From: CAZYSK01 sp964649415
GTDB lineage: Bacteria > Chloroflexota > Anaerolineae > B4-G1
Length of the DNA stretch: 52,031 nt
NCBI GenBank assembly: GCA_964649415.1
Contig: CAZYSK010000036.1
Coordinates: forward strand, 1-52,031
Direction: 5' to 3'
A model generated the notes under the pieces. It made no database searches. It saw only the letters and a list, made by a program, of their open reading frames with translations, and was not told where the DNA came from. Made by a program: the position numbers and the translations under genes. Within the stretch, counting starts at the first letter, position 1, and each line of letters starts with the position of its first letter. This document shows, one piece after another, positions 24,550 to 33,662 of the stretch.

Positions 24550-26984
24550 GGGTTGTCTCCCACAAGGATGGGCTCGAGGAGTATGCGGTCGGCGATGGGG
24601 GTCCCGTCCGCCAGTGCCGGCAGGCGCTGCATGGTGTCGGGGTCGTAGACGCCGGTCTGCAGCCAGTACTGGCCTGGTAACGCTTCCTCTTCGATGGCAA
24701 AGCGATGGACTAGCAGCACCACGTCACCTGCACGCAGGCTGTACGGATCCACTCCCAGCCCGTCGTGCTGGCCGCTGATCCGCCCCTCCGAATTCAGCAG
24801 ATGGACGAAGATCGCCAGCGGCAAATCAGACTCTCTCTCGACTTGCCAGGCGGTGATGAGCCCCAGTTCGTCGCCGCGAGATACCTGGCTTCTGCCCCCC
24901 GTCTCAGCGGGGCTTCCGGTCGTCTGGGGAAGCAGTTCGTATCCCATCAGGGCAAGCCGCCCCCCGAAGTCGACCGGAAGGGGCATCTTTTCCTCCGGCT
25001 CCTTCCCGGCAGAGGGGAGTGAGGCCCCGACGGAGATGCCCCACGCAGACGTCACCATTTGCCCGCGATACGTCTCCCACATCGGCCACAGATCCGTGTA
25101 GCACGCTATGTTGCCTCCCCGGACCAGGCCGCTTCGTTCGGCCAGCGCCGGGTCGAGCGGCTGGCCTGGGTCTATGAAGAGCCACGTCGGCCCTCGGGGG
25201 ATGACCAGGCAGGAGCGGGCGTCGAACCAGCGCTTGTCCACGCGGCGCGTGGCGAAGGTGTCGAGCAAGTCTGGCTCGATCTCCTCAAAGACGACCCCTG
25301 AGAGCGCCATGTCCACCGGCTCCCTCTGTACCGACGGTGTGTATGCCACGTGCAACACGGGAGCGATGGCGCGCCAAGGGTTGAGCGCTCCCTGATAGCT
25401 GTTGGCGAACGAGAGCCCGGCGAGTGCCAGGAACAGCGTGAGTCCGGCCCATGCACCTGGTCTGTCGAATCGGTTTGGGCTTGTCCAGGTCGTGGCGACG
25501 AAGAGAAAGACCAGAGGTGTGAACACGGTGTACCAGCGCGGGCCACAGGCAGCTCCGCCGAAGTTGTCGGTGAACAGGATGAAGTAGAGGGCGAACAGGC
25601 TGGCGGTCAGGCCGATCATGGCTGCAGTCCCCCGCAGCCAGCTTGGGCGACGGACAGAGGGCGCGGAAACCGCCCCCTTGCCGCTAGGGACGTCGCGCCA
25701 GGCCTGCACCAGCGCGCCCACGGCCCACAGCAACACCGGACTGAAGGCGAATAGGCCGTGGTCCCCGATGAGCAGGCGCAGGCCGTAGCTCAGGACGTTC
25801 TCGGGGCTGCGGTTGCCGGCGATCGTCTGAGGAAAGCGGGAACCAGGGTAGTCATAGCCCTGCGTGTGCATATACGGCGGCAGCGGGCTGCCGACGATCT
25901 GGTAGTCCAGCACGGCCATCAAGGCGATGGGAAGCAACCCCCCGAGGAGGAAGAGCCACGGCACATACCCCAGCACGCTCCCGAGTGTGACGGGACCCGC
26001 TGGCAAGGCGGACATTGCGGACATTGCGGACATTGATCGTGCGTCCGTCCGTGCGCCCGTCATGCCGGCAGGATGCCGGCGGTCCCTTGATCGTGCGTCT
26101 GTCATGCCGGCAGGATCGCCGTCGCCGACCGCGGACGGTCGGGCCGTTGTGTCCGGCGCAGTCTGGGGCGGGTGCCTGTGCCTTCGGCCCAGCACCGGGC
26201 CATCTGCCCGCACGAGGTTCTCCCATGCCATGTAAACGAAAAAGGCGAGTAAGAAGAGGCCAACCCCCAGGTCACACGTGCAAGCCAGCGCCGTCATGAG
26301 CCCGGAGACGAACTGCCAGCGATACGCACCCGACTTGTTGCCTGCGACGCCTTGCCATCTTAGCAGGGCGTAGAAGCCGGCCAAGAGGCAGGCCGCAGCG
26401 GGCAGGTGGCTGTTGAACACAGTGCTGTACGGGAAAACCTGCGTCGCGAGCCCCAGTGTGCCTGTCAGCAGGAGCGCCGCCGGGTTGTCCAGGCCGAAGA
26501 GGCTGGTCATGTGATAGAAAAGCGCCAGCATCAGCGCCGAGGGAAGCCCGATCAGCGTCAGCGTGAGCACGTAGTACGCCCAATCTGGATCCTCGTCGCA
26601 GAGGGCGCGGCAGTGGCACGGCCCTACGTCAAGATCGCACGGGCCGGCGTCCAGCGACAGGCCGAAACCGTCGTGGAGAACGGCATACACTCCAGAGGCC
26701 AGGAACGAGAGAACGGGGGGCTTGTCGGAGTAGAAATGCCCGTCCACGTAGATGCGGTCTACCGTGCGCCTGAATGGTGACTCGTCGATGATCCAGGTGC
26801 CCCGCGTTACCCGCGATTCGATGGCCGCCATGCGGGAACGGTCGTTGAAAGAACCGACGTGGGAGTGGGTGAACAGGATCCATACGAGGAGGAAAAACAG
26901 GGCGACCCAGACCGTGAGGTCACGCCGTGTCTTTCCACTGAGCTGCCCCACGGGTTTGGCGGATTGAGGGCGGGAGAGGTTCAA
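24546..26984 (-). CDS. GT39-like membrane glycosyltransferase 10 of the array (first gene of second unit)
   Basis: 812 residues from a TTG at 26984 that has AGGAGG five bases before it; a longer TTG start at 27014 lacks a ribosome site. The membrane core is of a different subtype: SRMAAIESRVTRGTW and DGHFYSDKPP after the first helix instead of a DE pair. The hydrophilic loop at about 265-330 is built of palindromes and a GACATTGCG 9-bp repeat (MSAMSAMSA). The linker with RWFDARSCLVIP and the C-terminal beta-sandwich (LMGYELL ... FVHLLNSEG ... GVYDPDTMQRLP) match those of genes 11 and 12, so the same tail is fused to another core. It has its own promoter at 27.07-27.09 kb. Confidence 0.8.
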   Translation of the reverse strand: MNLSRPQSAKPVGQLSGKTRRDLTVWVALFFLLVWILFTHSHVGSFNDRSRMAAIESRVTRGTWIIDESPFRRTVDRIYVDGHFYSDKPPVLSFLASGVYAVLHDGFGLSLDAGPCDLDVGPCHCRALCDEDPDWAYYVLTLTLIGLPSALMLALFYHMTSLFGLDNPAALLLTGTLGLATQVFPYSTVFNSHLPAAACLLAGFYALLRWQGVAGNKSGAYRWQFVSGLMTALACTCDLGVGLFLLAFFVYMAWENLVRADGPVLGRRHRHPPQTAPDTTARPSAVGDGDPAGMTDARSRDRRHPAGMTGARTDARSMSAMSAMSALPAGPVTLGSVLGYVPWLFLLGGLLPIALMAVLDYQIVGSPLPPYMHTQGYDYPGSRFPQTIAGNRSPENVLSYGLRLLIGDHGLFAFSPVLLWAVGALVQAWRDVPSGKGAVSAPSVRRPSWLRGTAAMIGLTASLFALYFILFTDNFGGAACGPRWYTVFTPLVFLFVATTWTSPNRFDRPGAWAGLTLFLALAGLSFANSYQGALNPWRAIAPVLHVAYTPSVQREPVDMALSGVVFEEIEPDLLDTFATRRVDKRWFDARSCLVIPRGPTWLFIDPGQPLDPALAERSGLVRGGNIACYTDLWPMWETYRGQMVTSAWGISVGASLPSAGKEPEEKMPLPVDFGGRLALMGYELLPQTTGSPAETGGRSQVSRGDELGLITAWQVERESDLPLAIFVHLLNSEGRISGQHDGLGVDPYSLRAGDVVLLVHRFAIEEEALPGQYWLQTGVYDPDTMQRLPALADGTPIADRILLEPILVGDNP
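26011..26142. repeat. Cluster of palindromes and a 9-bp repeat inside gene 10
   Basis: Three GACATTGCG-type nonamers at 26011-26035, a GCCGGCA-GGA-TGCCGGC palindrome at 26064-26080, half of another at 26104-26115, and CCGACCG-CGGA-CGGTCGG at 26125-26142. All are translated in a loop between membrane segments. Confidence 0.75.
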
Positions 26985-27064
26985 TATGCCCTCCTGCCGC
27001 CTACTTGGTCTCAATCTGTGCTAGCATAGTCCCTCTCATCCCTGAAGACTGGCCCGGAATGGGA

Positions 27065-27093
27065 ATTGTAAACTGCGAGATGCGAATTGTCAA
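27065..27093 (-). promoter_or_regulatory. Promoter of the second glycosyltransferase unit (genes 10-13)
   Basis: On the minus strand TTGACA (27093-27088), 17 bp, TACAAT (27070-27065), in the only sizeable gap (about 170 bp) within the array. The leader to the TTG at 26984 is about 75 bases. No terminator for the upstream unit is evident, so read-through is possible. Confidence 0.75.
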
Positions 27094-27154
27094 TAGCCTC
27101 CACGCACCGGGAACCATGGTCTCCTGATCGGCGCCCACACGGTGCGCGGGATGT

Positions 27155-29380
27155 TCATCGCCCTAGCACCTCGATCTGTGCCAGCGCTAGGAGGTCCGTC
27201 TCCTGGCCGGTCACCGGCAGCCGAAGCATCGTCTCCAGGTCATAGAAGCCGGTGGTCAGGGTGTACGTGCCGGGTGGCGCATGGGCAGGCACTTGCAGAT
27301 GGAACGCGTCCATCACAACCTCGCCCGAGAACCAGCGGTCGGTGGTGTAGGTCGCCTGGCCCGGCTCGTGGTCGTCCTGCGCCCAAAGGGGCGAACCGGA
27401 CGCTGGGTTGTCAGGTCCGAGCAGGTGCACGAAGGCGGTGTAGTGGCGATCTGTCTCTGCCATTGCCTGCCAGGTAAGCCGTACTGACAGGGTATCGCCG
27501 GGGTGCACCTCCGGCGTGTGCAGGTCGAAACCTAGCAACTGGGCCACGCCGGCGAACTCGGCCTGCACGAGGTTCTGAGAGCGCACGCGCTGGGTCGTCG
27601 CAGGGACGCGGTAGGCGGCGAAATCCGCCCCTTGGACGTCCCAGTATCCCTCGGGAAAGGTCTCTTCCAGCAGGCCGGCACTCGTCTCGTCGCCCTCGAG
27701 GATGAGATAGACGGTTTCACGTCCAGGCTGACCGGCCGGCAGGAGCCCGGCCGGTCCGTAGAAGTCGCGGGGCCGCTCGGGTGCACGCGCGCCTGGAAGA
27801 TGCGGATGCAGACATCCGGGTGACTGCATGGCCAGCAGGAGCGTGGCGTAGTACTTCTGCGTCGGTGTCGCGTAGACCACCGCGTCGCCCGGCAGTGCGC
27901 CGATGTAGCGGCCGATCACGGCCATCTCCTCGTGGAAGATGTGCGGCAGGTCGGGGAGCCTGGCCCAAACGCAGAAGTAGTCATAGCCTGTCAGGCCGAT
28001 GCTGAAGGCCAGAGCGGCTAGAACGACGCCGGTGGCCAGCGTGCGAAGGCGTGGCCGGCTGGCTCCGCTTGCCCCCCAGGTCGCCTCGATCCCCGTAGCG
28101 ACGATGATGGCCACCGGCAACATACCGCCGATGGAGCGGCCGAACGTCGGGGCCACGCCAGCAACCAGGGAGGGGGTGTGCATCAGTGCTGCCCAGATCA
28201 AGAGGAACGCATACGGGAGCTTCTTCACCCGGCGCAGGCAGGTGACGAGGCCGGCGACGAAGAAGACGGCCTGGACGGCGTCGAGCGCCGGGCGATGGGG
28301 CAGATTCAGGATCGGATTGGGGTCGCCGCGCCACACCAGGCCCTGGAATACGCGCCACAGATTGGCAGCCATCATGGCCGATCCGCTCTCTGGCGCGTCG
28401 GCGAGGATGACATCGGCGCGCAACGTCAGGTAGTCGGGGTAGCGCGCGAAGAAGACCACAAGCGGTGTCATCACGATCAGAGCGACCAGCAAGCCCAGCA
28501 GCGTGCCCCGCTCCAACCGGGCGCGCTGGCCCGGGCGGCGCGCCATCGGAATGGCGCCTTTGTAGGGGTGGCGGTGCGCCATCGGAATGTCGCCTTTGTA
28601 GGGGTGGCAGCGCACGATCCCTACCAGCGCGGGACATGGGGCGATCAGCAGCAGAAGGCGAGCGGGGATGTAGGTATACTGCGACAGACCAAGCAACAAC
28701 CCCGCCAGCAGCCACCAGCGCAGCCTGCCGTCGCGACTGGCGCGCCACCATAGCGCTATCGTGAGCCCCTCCATCGTGACCAGCAGGATGATGCGCAGAC
28801 CCAGCCGGCTGAACGCCAGCAGGTTGTATGTCCCCACGGATACGGCAGCCGCCAGGAGCGCGATGCGTGCAGCCCGTTCAGCGGCGAAGAGCTCGCGGGC
28901 GAGCGGCCAGGTGGTCGCCACGGCCATAACCCCGGCGAAGGCAGAAACCAGGCGCAGCGCCCATAGCCTCGGACCGACCATCGCGACGAAGAGAGCACCC
29001 AAGTAGTGAAACAGCGCCTCGCGGCCGTAGTTGCCCTCGAGAAAGACGGGGAAGCGGGTCGTGGGGGGCGGCCAGGTATCATGCACGGTGCGGGAGTAGA
29101 CCTCCCAACTGTCGTAGAAGCGAGGGTGGGGTAGCCCCTCGGCCAGGGCTTGTGCATCTAGTGTGTTGTACGCCTCGTCGTGGAACAGGCCCGGCGGCAC
29201 GTCGGCCAGGCGGTAGAGGCGCATGCCAAACGCCACGAGCAACAGGAAGGCGAGTGCAATCAGTCTCGTGGTAGGTTGGAGGTTGGAGGTTGGAGGATGG
29301 AGGTTGGTAGATTGGTGGATTGGTAGATTGGTAGATTGGTAGACTGGTAGATTGGTGGGTTTGGGGGTTGGGCGGCTCAT
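27155..29380 (-). CDS. GT39 membrane glycosyltransferase 9 of the array (last of first unit)
   Basis: 741 residues, ArnT-like subtype: VPPGLFHDEAYN with the acidic pair at 68-69, then GREALFHYLGAL. The membrane core runs to about 490. The C-terminal beta-sandwich (LLGFDLHTPEVHPGD ... FVHLLGPD ... GFYDLETMLRLP) is at about 615-740. The start overlaps the upstream stop as ATGA. The N-terminus (9-35) is encoded by 8-bp then 7-bp repeats (LPVYQSTN, LHPPTSN). Two GCGCCAT palindromes at residues 262-280 read as YKGDIPMA and YKGAIPMA in a loop between membrane helices. Another repeat (CLHPHLPG) lies near 530. Confidence 0.85.
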   Translation of the reverse strand: MSRPTPKPTNLPVYQSTNLPIHQSTNLHPPTSNLQPTTRLIALAFLLLVAFGMRLYRLADVPPGLFHDEAYNTLDAQALAEGLPHPRFYDSWEVYSRTVHDTWPPPTTRFPVFLEGNYGREALFHYLGALFVAMVGPRLWALRLVSAFAGVMAVATTWPLARELFAAERAARIALLAAAVSVGTYNLLAFSRLGLRIILLVTMEGLTIALWWRASRDGRLRWWLLAGLLLGLSQYTYIPARLLLLIAPCPALVGIVRCHPYKGDIPMAHRHPYKGAIPMARRPGQRARLERGTLLGLLVALIVMTPLVVFFARYPDYLTLRADVILADAPESGSAMMAANLWRVFQGLVWRGDPNPILNLPHRPALDAVQAVFFVAGLVTCLRRVKKLPYAFLLIWAALMHTPSLVAGVAPTFGRSIGGMLPVAIIVATGIEATWGASGASRPRLRTLATGVVLAALAFSIGLTGYDYFCVWARLPDLPHIFHEEMAVIGRYIGALPGDAVVYATPTQKYYATLLLAMQSPGCLHPHLPGARAPERPRDFYGPAGLLPAGQPGRETVYLILEGDETSAGLLEETFPEGYWDVQGADFAAYRVPATTQRVRSQNLVQAEFAGVAQLLGFDLHTPEVHPGDTLSVRLTWQAMAETDRHYTAFVHLLGPDNPASGSPLWAQDDHEPGQATYTTDRWFSGEVVMDAFHLQVPAHAPPGTYTLTTGFYDLETMLRLPVTGQETDLLALAQIEVLGR
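28540..28593. repeat. Two GCGCCAT palindromes in gene 9
   Basis: Copies at 28540-28557 and 28576-28593 (one mismatch), 36 bp apart, each followed by CTTTGTAGGGG; translated in the KGAIPMA frame. Confidence 0.85.
29274..29357. repeat. Adjacent 7-bp and 8-bp microsatellites at the start of gene 9
   Basis: Heptamers (GGAGGTT type, 29274-29305) next to octamers (TGGTAGAT/C type, 29304-29357), all translated right after the start codon. Confidence 0.8.
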
Positions 29381-31566
29381 GGGGCGTCTCCTACGCGGAG
29401 GGGATCGAGCAATATGCGGTCGGCGATGGGTGTCCCGTCCACCAGCACCGGCAGCCGAACTCCATCGGCGCGGAAGTAGACGCCCACCTGAGCCATAGCG
29501 CCTGGCTTCTCTCCCGTGGGACAGGGAAGCTCGGTGTTCAGCGGAATAGGATGCAGTTGCGCCACGACGTCGCCCCGCCGCAGCGCGGCAGTCCAGACGT
29601 CAAAGCCGTCATGTTGGCCGATCAGGTTGCCGTCCTGGTCCAGGAGATGCACGAAAACCACGATCGGCTCGGGGCTATCGCGCAGGATACGCCAGACGGT
29701 GATGAGCCGCAGTTCGTCACCGCCGGCCCCCTGGTTCGTGCTCTCCGTCGAAGTCGCTGCGTTACCCGCATGTAGGGATGATTGGGCGGGGCATCCGTCC
29801 GGTCCGGGGAGCAATTCGTAGCCCAAGAGGGAGACCTGATCGCCGAAGTCGGCTGGCAGGCGTACGGTCTGCGTGCCGTCCGGCACGCTTGCCGGCGCGC
29901 CATCGGAATGGCGCCTTTGTAGGGACGATAGTGCGCCGGAGGTCCGCGCCAGATAGTCGGAGAGGATCGGTTGGCTTTCGATGGCGTAGAAGGTGACGCC
30001 CGGGCGACCGTCTGGCATGCGATAGGCACTGGTGGACACCACGGGTGGGTCGCCAGAGAACAAGCGCCACACGTCGGGATCGGCCGACGAGAAGATCGGC
30101 ATGGCGAGCGTGAAGCGATCTGCGTCGACAGGCCAGATAAAGGAGCGGCCAGCCTGTGCCCAGCGGGGCTGGAGATCGTCGTGGACCAGATTGCGTCGCA
30201 GGCCATCCACGTCTACGGGATCCACCCACTCCTCGAAGACCACCGCAGGGTGGGGGGACGGTTGGCCGTCGAGGAAGGCGGCGACGTCGGCGAAATGGGC
30301 CTTGTAGCGCCAGTACACCTCGGGGTCGCCCGCCCATATCCCAAACCCGTCCCTGACCGTCCACGCAAGATGGGCCGCGCCCACGAGGCACAATAGGATG
30401 GCCAAGCGGATCGCAGACGGTCCGGCAAACTCGACAGGGCGACGACGGCGTGTATACCACTCCCAGATCCACGCCGCGCCCAGGCCAACCAGGCCGTACA
30501 CTGCCGGCAACGCGCCGATGGCACGGATAGTGCTGGGAGCATCGGGCGTGACCATGCTGGGCACAAGAGCGATGATGAGCCACGGTCCGAGCAGGCCACA
30601 GATGGGGCGTTTGGGCTGCACGATGCATCGAGTCAGCCCGGCGTAGAACAGAAACCCGCTCAGTGGCCCCAGGACAGCGCGACCGGGGATGCCATAGGTC
30701 CAACGGGCCTCGCCACTGTAGCTGAACATACCCAACGTGGCCAGCGTAGCCTCCAAGAGGACCCGCGGGTCCCCCGCTCGCAGTGCCGCCAGGGGGCCTT
30801 CGAGTTGCTGCACGCGTTCCTGGATCTCCGGGTGCGCGTAGAGGTAGAGGATAAGAGGGAGCGCCACAATGACGGCAATGAGTCCGGCGCTGGCCAGTGC
30901 CCGCCAGTGACGCTGCAGCGCTGCCCGCTGGAAGAGAGCCGCGTAGGCCACCCAGGCCAGCGCCAGCGCAGGCAGGACGCGGGCTGCGGTGTACGTATAG
31001 ACTGTCAGGCCGAAACCGAAGCCCGAGAAGAGGACCAACAGACGGCGGCGGCGCTTGAGGCCGCGCCAGAGCAGGATCACGGCCAACGTGAGCAGCAGCG
31101 GGAAAGCGATTGCCCGGATCCCAACCCGGCTGAAGATGATCGGCCACCAGGAAACGGCCAGGCCGCCCGCTGTCACCGTCGCCGCCAGGCCGGCGGAGGC
31201 GCGCACCCCGCGCCCGTCCCCTGCGGTTCCCCGCTGCGTCGAGGTACACGCCCGCATCATCGCGCTGCTGGCGCTGACGAGAAGCATCCCCAGCATCACG
31301 GCCGGCATGCGGATCCCCACGACGTTGTCGCCGAACAGGATCAGCGTGACGGCCTGGAGGTAGTGGAAAAGCGGCTCGTGGCCATATCCGCCGGAAAGAA
31401 ACGGGGCTCCCTCACCGGCCAGCACGCTCAACGAGGTGTCGGCGTTGACCACCTCGTCCTGCGACAGCCCCCAGGGCATCGTGCGCAGCCGGTACAGGCG
31501 GAGAAATGCTGCCAGCAACAGGATACCGGCGAGCAGAACCCACCTCTGTGTCCGCGGCCTAGCCAT
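29377..31566 (-). CDS. GT39 membrane glycosyltransferase 8 of the array
   Basis: 729 residues, ArnT-like: MPWGLSQDEVVN with the acidic pair at 37-38, GHEPLFHYLQA, about ten further membrane segments, then the C-terminal beta-sandwich (LLGYELLPG ... VFVHLLDQDG ... ADRILLDPLRVGDAP). The last residues match the tails of genes 11 and 12. A GCGCCAT palindrome at residues 550-557 reads as QRRHSDGAP, in the soluble linker rather than a membrane loop. The ATG start lies inside the end of the upstream gene (8-bp overlap, ATGGCTAG). Confidence 0.85.
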   Translation of the reverse strand: MARPRTQRWVLLAGILLLAAFLRLYRLRTMPWGLSQDEVVNADTSLSVLAGEGAPFLSGGYGHEPLFHYLQAVTLILFGDNVVGIRMPAVMLGMLLVSASSAMMRACTSTQRGTAGDGRGVRASAGLAATVTAGGLAVSWWPIIFSRVGIRAIAFPLLLTLAVILLWRGLKRRRRLLVLFSGFGFGLTVYTYTAARVLPALALAWVAYAALFQRAALQRHWRALASAGLIAVIVALPLILYLYAHPEIQERVQQLEGPLAALRAGDPRVLLEATLATLGMFSYSGEARWTYGIPGRAVLGPLSGFLFYAGLTRCIVQPKRPICGLLGPWLIIALVPSMVTPDAPSTIRAIGALPAVYGLVGLGAAWIWEWYTRRRRPVEFAGPSAIRLAILLCLVGAAHLAWTVRDGFGIWAGDPEVYWRYKAHFADVAAFLDGQPSPHPAVVFEEWVDPVDVDGLRRNLVHDDLQPRWAQAGRSFIWPVDADRFTLAMPIFSSADPDVWRLFSGDPPVVSTSAYRMPDGRPGVTFYAIESQPILSDYLARTSGALSSLQRRHSDGAPASVPDGTQTVRLPADFGDQVSLLGYELLPGPDGCPAQSSLHAGNAATSTESTNQGAGGDELRLITVWRILRDSPEPIVVFVHLLDQDGNLIGQHDGFDVWTAALRRGDVVAQLHPIPLNTELPCPTGEKPGAMAQVGVYFRADGVRLPVLVDGTPIADRILLDPLRVGDAP
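29897..29914. repeat. GCGCCAT palindrome in gene 8
   Basis: One perfect copy followed by CTTTGTAGGG, translated in the QRRHSDGA frame. Confidence 0.8.
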
Positions 31567-33662
31567 CGCTCAACACCTCGTAGACAAACAGCGAGTAGCC
31601 GATCTTCGCGTCAGGCGGACGGGCGCGGAACCAGCCGTATAGGTCATGGTTGGGGAAGTGCACGCCGATCAGGTTGGTGACGCTGATGACGTAGATGCCT
31701 GGCTCAGGGCTCTCGCGATCGAAGGGAGGCTGCTCCCACGTCAAGAAGCCGTGGGGCAGGCCAGGTAGCAGATCGTGGGGGATGCCGTATGCCTCAGGAT
31801 GGGCGCTGCCGAACCAGCTCAGCCGCACGTGATCTATGCCCTCCTGTGCTATCCACGCTTTGAGTCCCTTCATGTCCTGTCCCCAGTCAATGTTGGAGTC
31901 CACTATGATGTGCCAGCCGTTCTCCGGCCCCCCTCCGATGGGATTGAAGAAAGCCAGGAAGTGCGGGTAGATGGACGCGCTGGCAAGGGCGAGCCAAAGC
32001 GCAAGGACGACGGGCACCAGGCGATGGGCCAGGGTCTTCGGCCGGCCGGAATTGGAGGTTGGGGGTTGGAGGGTGGAGGGTGGAATGCCGGCAGGATGCC
32101 GGCGGTCCGTTGGATGCTGGAGTGGGGCGCCATCGGAATGGCGCCTTTCTAGGAGTGTTGGGGCGGCCAGGCGGCCGACGTGGACGGCCAAGAACGGGAG
32201 CATAGGCAGCAGGTGGCGGTAGCCGATGTTGAGGCTGCTGGTCATCGTCGCCAGGAAATAGACCACCGGCGGGGTCAGGAGCCACACCTCGTCGGCCAGC
32301 GCTGGACGAGGGCGACGCGCGGTTCTTGCGCTCGGCCCTGCAGCGGGCTGCGGGCTGGAGTCGGGGCGCTGTCTCCGCGCCCGGCGGTTGCCGCGCCCGA
32401 GGGCTTTGCCAGTGGCCAGGAGCAGTGCTACCAGGGTCGCCAGCGGTGTCTTGACGGCAAAGGCCACCGGGAAGTAGTACCACCAGCCCTCACCATATTG
32501 GCCCAGCAGGTAGGCTGGCCGCCCGGCGGAGGAAGAACTGAGAATAGCGAGAATTCCCCGGAGATAGGGCGGCGCTGGAACGAGCGGGCCGCCTGGATCC
32601 AGCCGGCCGAGCTGAAAGCCATAGCATGCCCAGACGGTGAGCAGGCCGATGACGGTGGCGAACGCTAGCAGCGCCAGGTTGCGCCCCAACCGCCGGANNN
32701 NNNNNNNNNNNNNNNNNNNNNNNNNNNNNNNNNNNNNNNNNNNNNNNNNNNNNNNNNNNNNNNNNNNNNNNNNNNNNNNNNNNNNNNNNNNNNNNNNCGG
32801 AATGGCGCCTTTGTAGGGAAAATGGTGCGCGCCTGTCGGCCAGGGCGTCGATTAGTATGGTCAGGGCCAGTATGGGCAGCAAGAGCAGGTTGGAGAGCTT
32901 CGCGCTGAGCGCCAGCCCCAGCGCCAGACCGCTTGCGCAGGCCCGCGCCCAGGAGCGACGCCACACCATCTCAACAATGGCGCTATTCTGATGGCGCCCC
33001 GATTTAGCGACGGCGCCATTCCGATGGCGCGTCGCCCACCACATGGCATAGACGGCCAGGAAGGCCAAACACGCCCCCCCGACGTCCGTCGTGGAAAAAC
33101 GGGTGTGGGCCAGGACATTGGGGTCCAACGCGCAAAACGCAGTGGCCAAGAGCCCCGCCCCTGGTCCCCACATGGATTCGGCCCACCGGAAGGCCAGCGC
33201 TGCCAGAACCAACCCCATCCCGATGATCGGGAGGCGGGCCAGGAAGACGATGCGGTCTGGGTCGCTGTTCACCTGCCAGAGGAAGCTCTCGGCGAAATGA
33301 TACCACTCGCTGGCGTCCCACCATTCATCCAGCGGCAGGTGCAGGTCGAGCAACAGGTGGGCAGGGAGCGCGCTGAGCACGTTGACCAGGGGAGGGTGCT
33401 CGATGCTCAGGCGGGGGTCGCCTGTGCCCAGATAGGCCGCGCCCCGGGCGATGTGATTCTGCTCGTCCATCGTCGGTGATTTCTGCACCGCGCTGGTCAG
33501 CGCCAGCGCGAAGGCCAGCGCCAACAGGCCGACGGCGAGAAGACGGGAACGCAGCGCTACGGACGCAGCCGACGGCAGGCCGTCGGGGTCGGAGGGCAAC
33601 CAGGCTTTTTCCAAAAGACCTGGTTCCTTGTGATCGGGCCTACGATCCGTGTCCGCCCTCAC
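31559..33662 (-). CDS. GT39 membrane glycosyltransferase 7 of the array, interrupted by a sequence gap
   Basis: One gene in two readable pieces: the N-terminal part from GTG 33662 to the gap at 32797, and the C-terminal part from 32697 to the stop at 31559. The frames on the two sides differ only because the gap length is nominal. The N-part has KSPTMDEQNH with the acidic pair at 66-67 and IEHPPLVN; the C-part has VDSNIDWGQDMKGL and ends at SLFVYEVLSDG. Unlike all its neighbours it lacks the C-terminal beta-sandwich domain. GTGA overlaps the upstream stop. Palindromes are translated at four places, including both edges of the gap and one 7-bp repeat tract (LQPPTSN). Confidence 0.8.
32052..32144. 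repeat. Heptamers plus two palindromes in gene 7
   Basis: GGAGGTT-type heptamers at 32052-32083, GCCGGCA-GGA-TGCCGGC at 32087-32103 and GCGCCAT-CGGA-ATGGCGC at 32127-32144. Three repeat classes side by side, all translated in one hydrophilic loop. Confidence 0.8.
32698..32797. other. Assembly gap (100 N) inside gene 7
   Basis: Exactly 100 N. The right edge starts in the middle of a GCGCCAT palindrome (CGGAATGGCGCC), so the missing part probably holds further copies. Confidence 0.95.
32977..33030. repeat. Two GCGCCAT palindromes in opposite orientation in gene 7
   Basis: A copy with one mismatch at 32977-32997 and a perfect one at 33013-33030 with loop TCCG, the reverse of the usual CGGA. 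They are read as RHRNGA and RHQNSA, the only copies in the array in this orientation. Confidence 0.75.
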
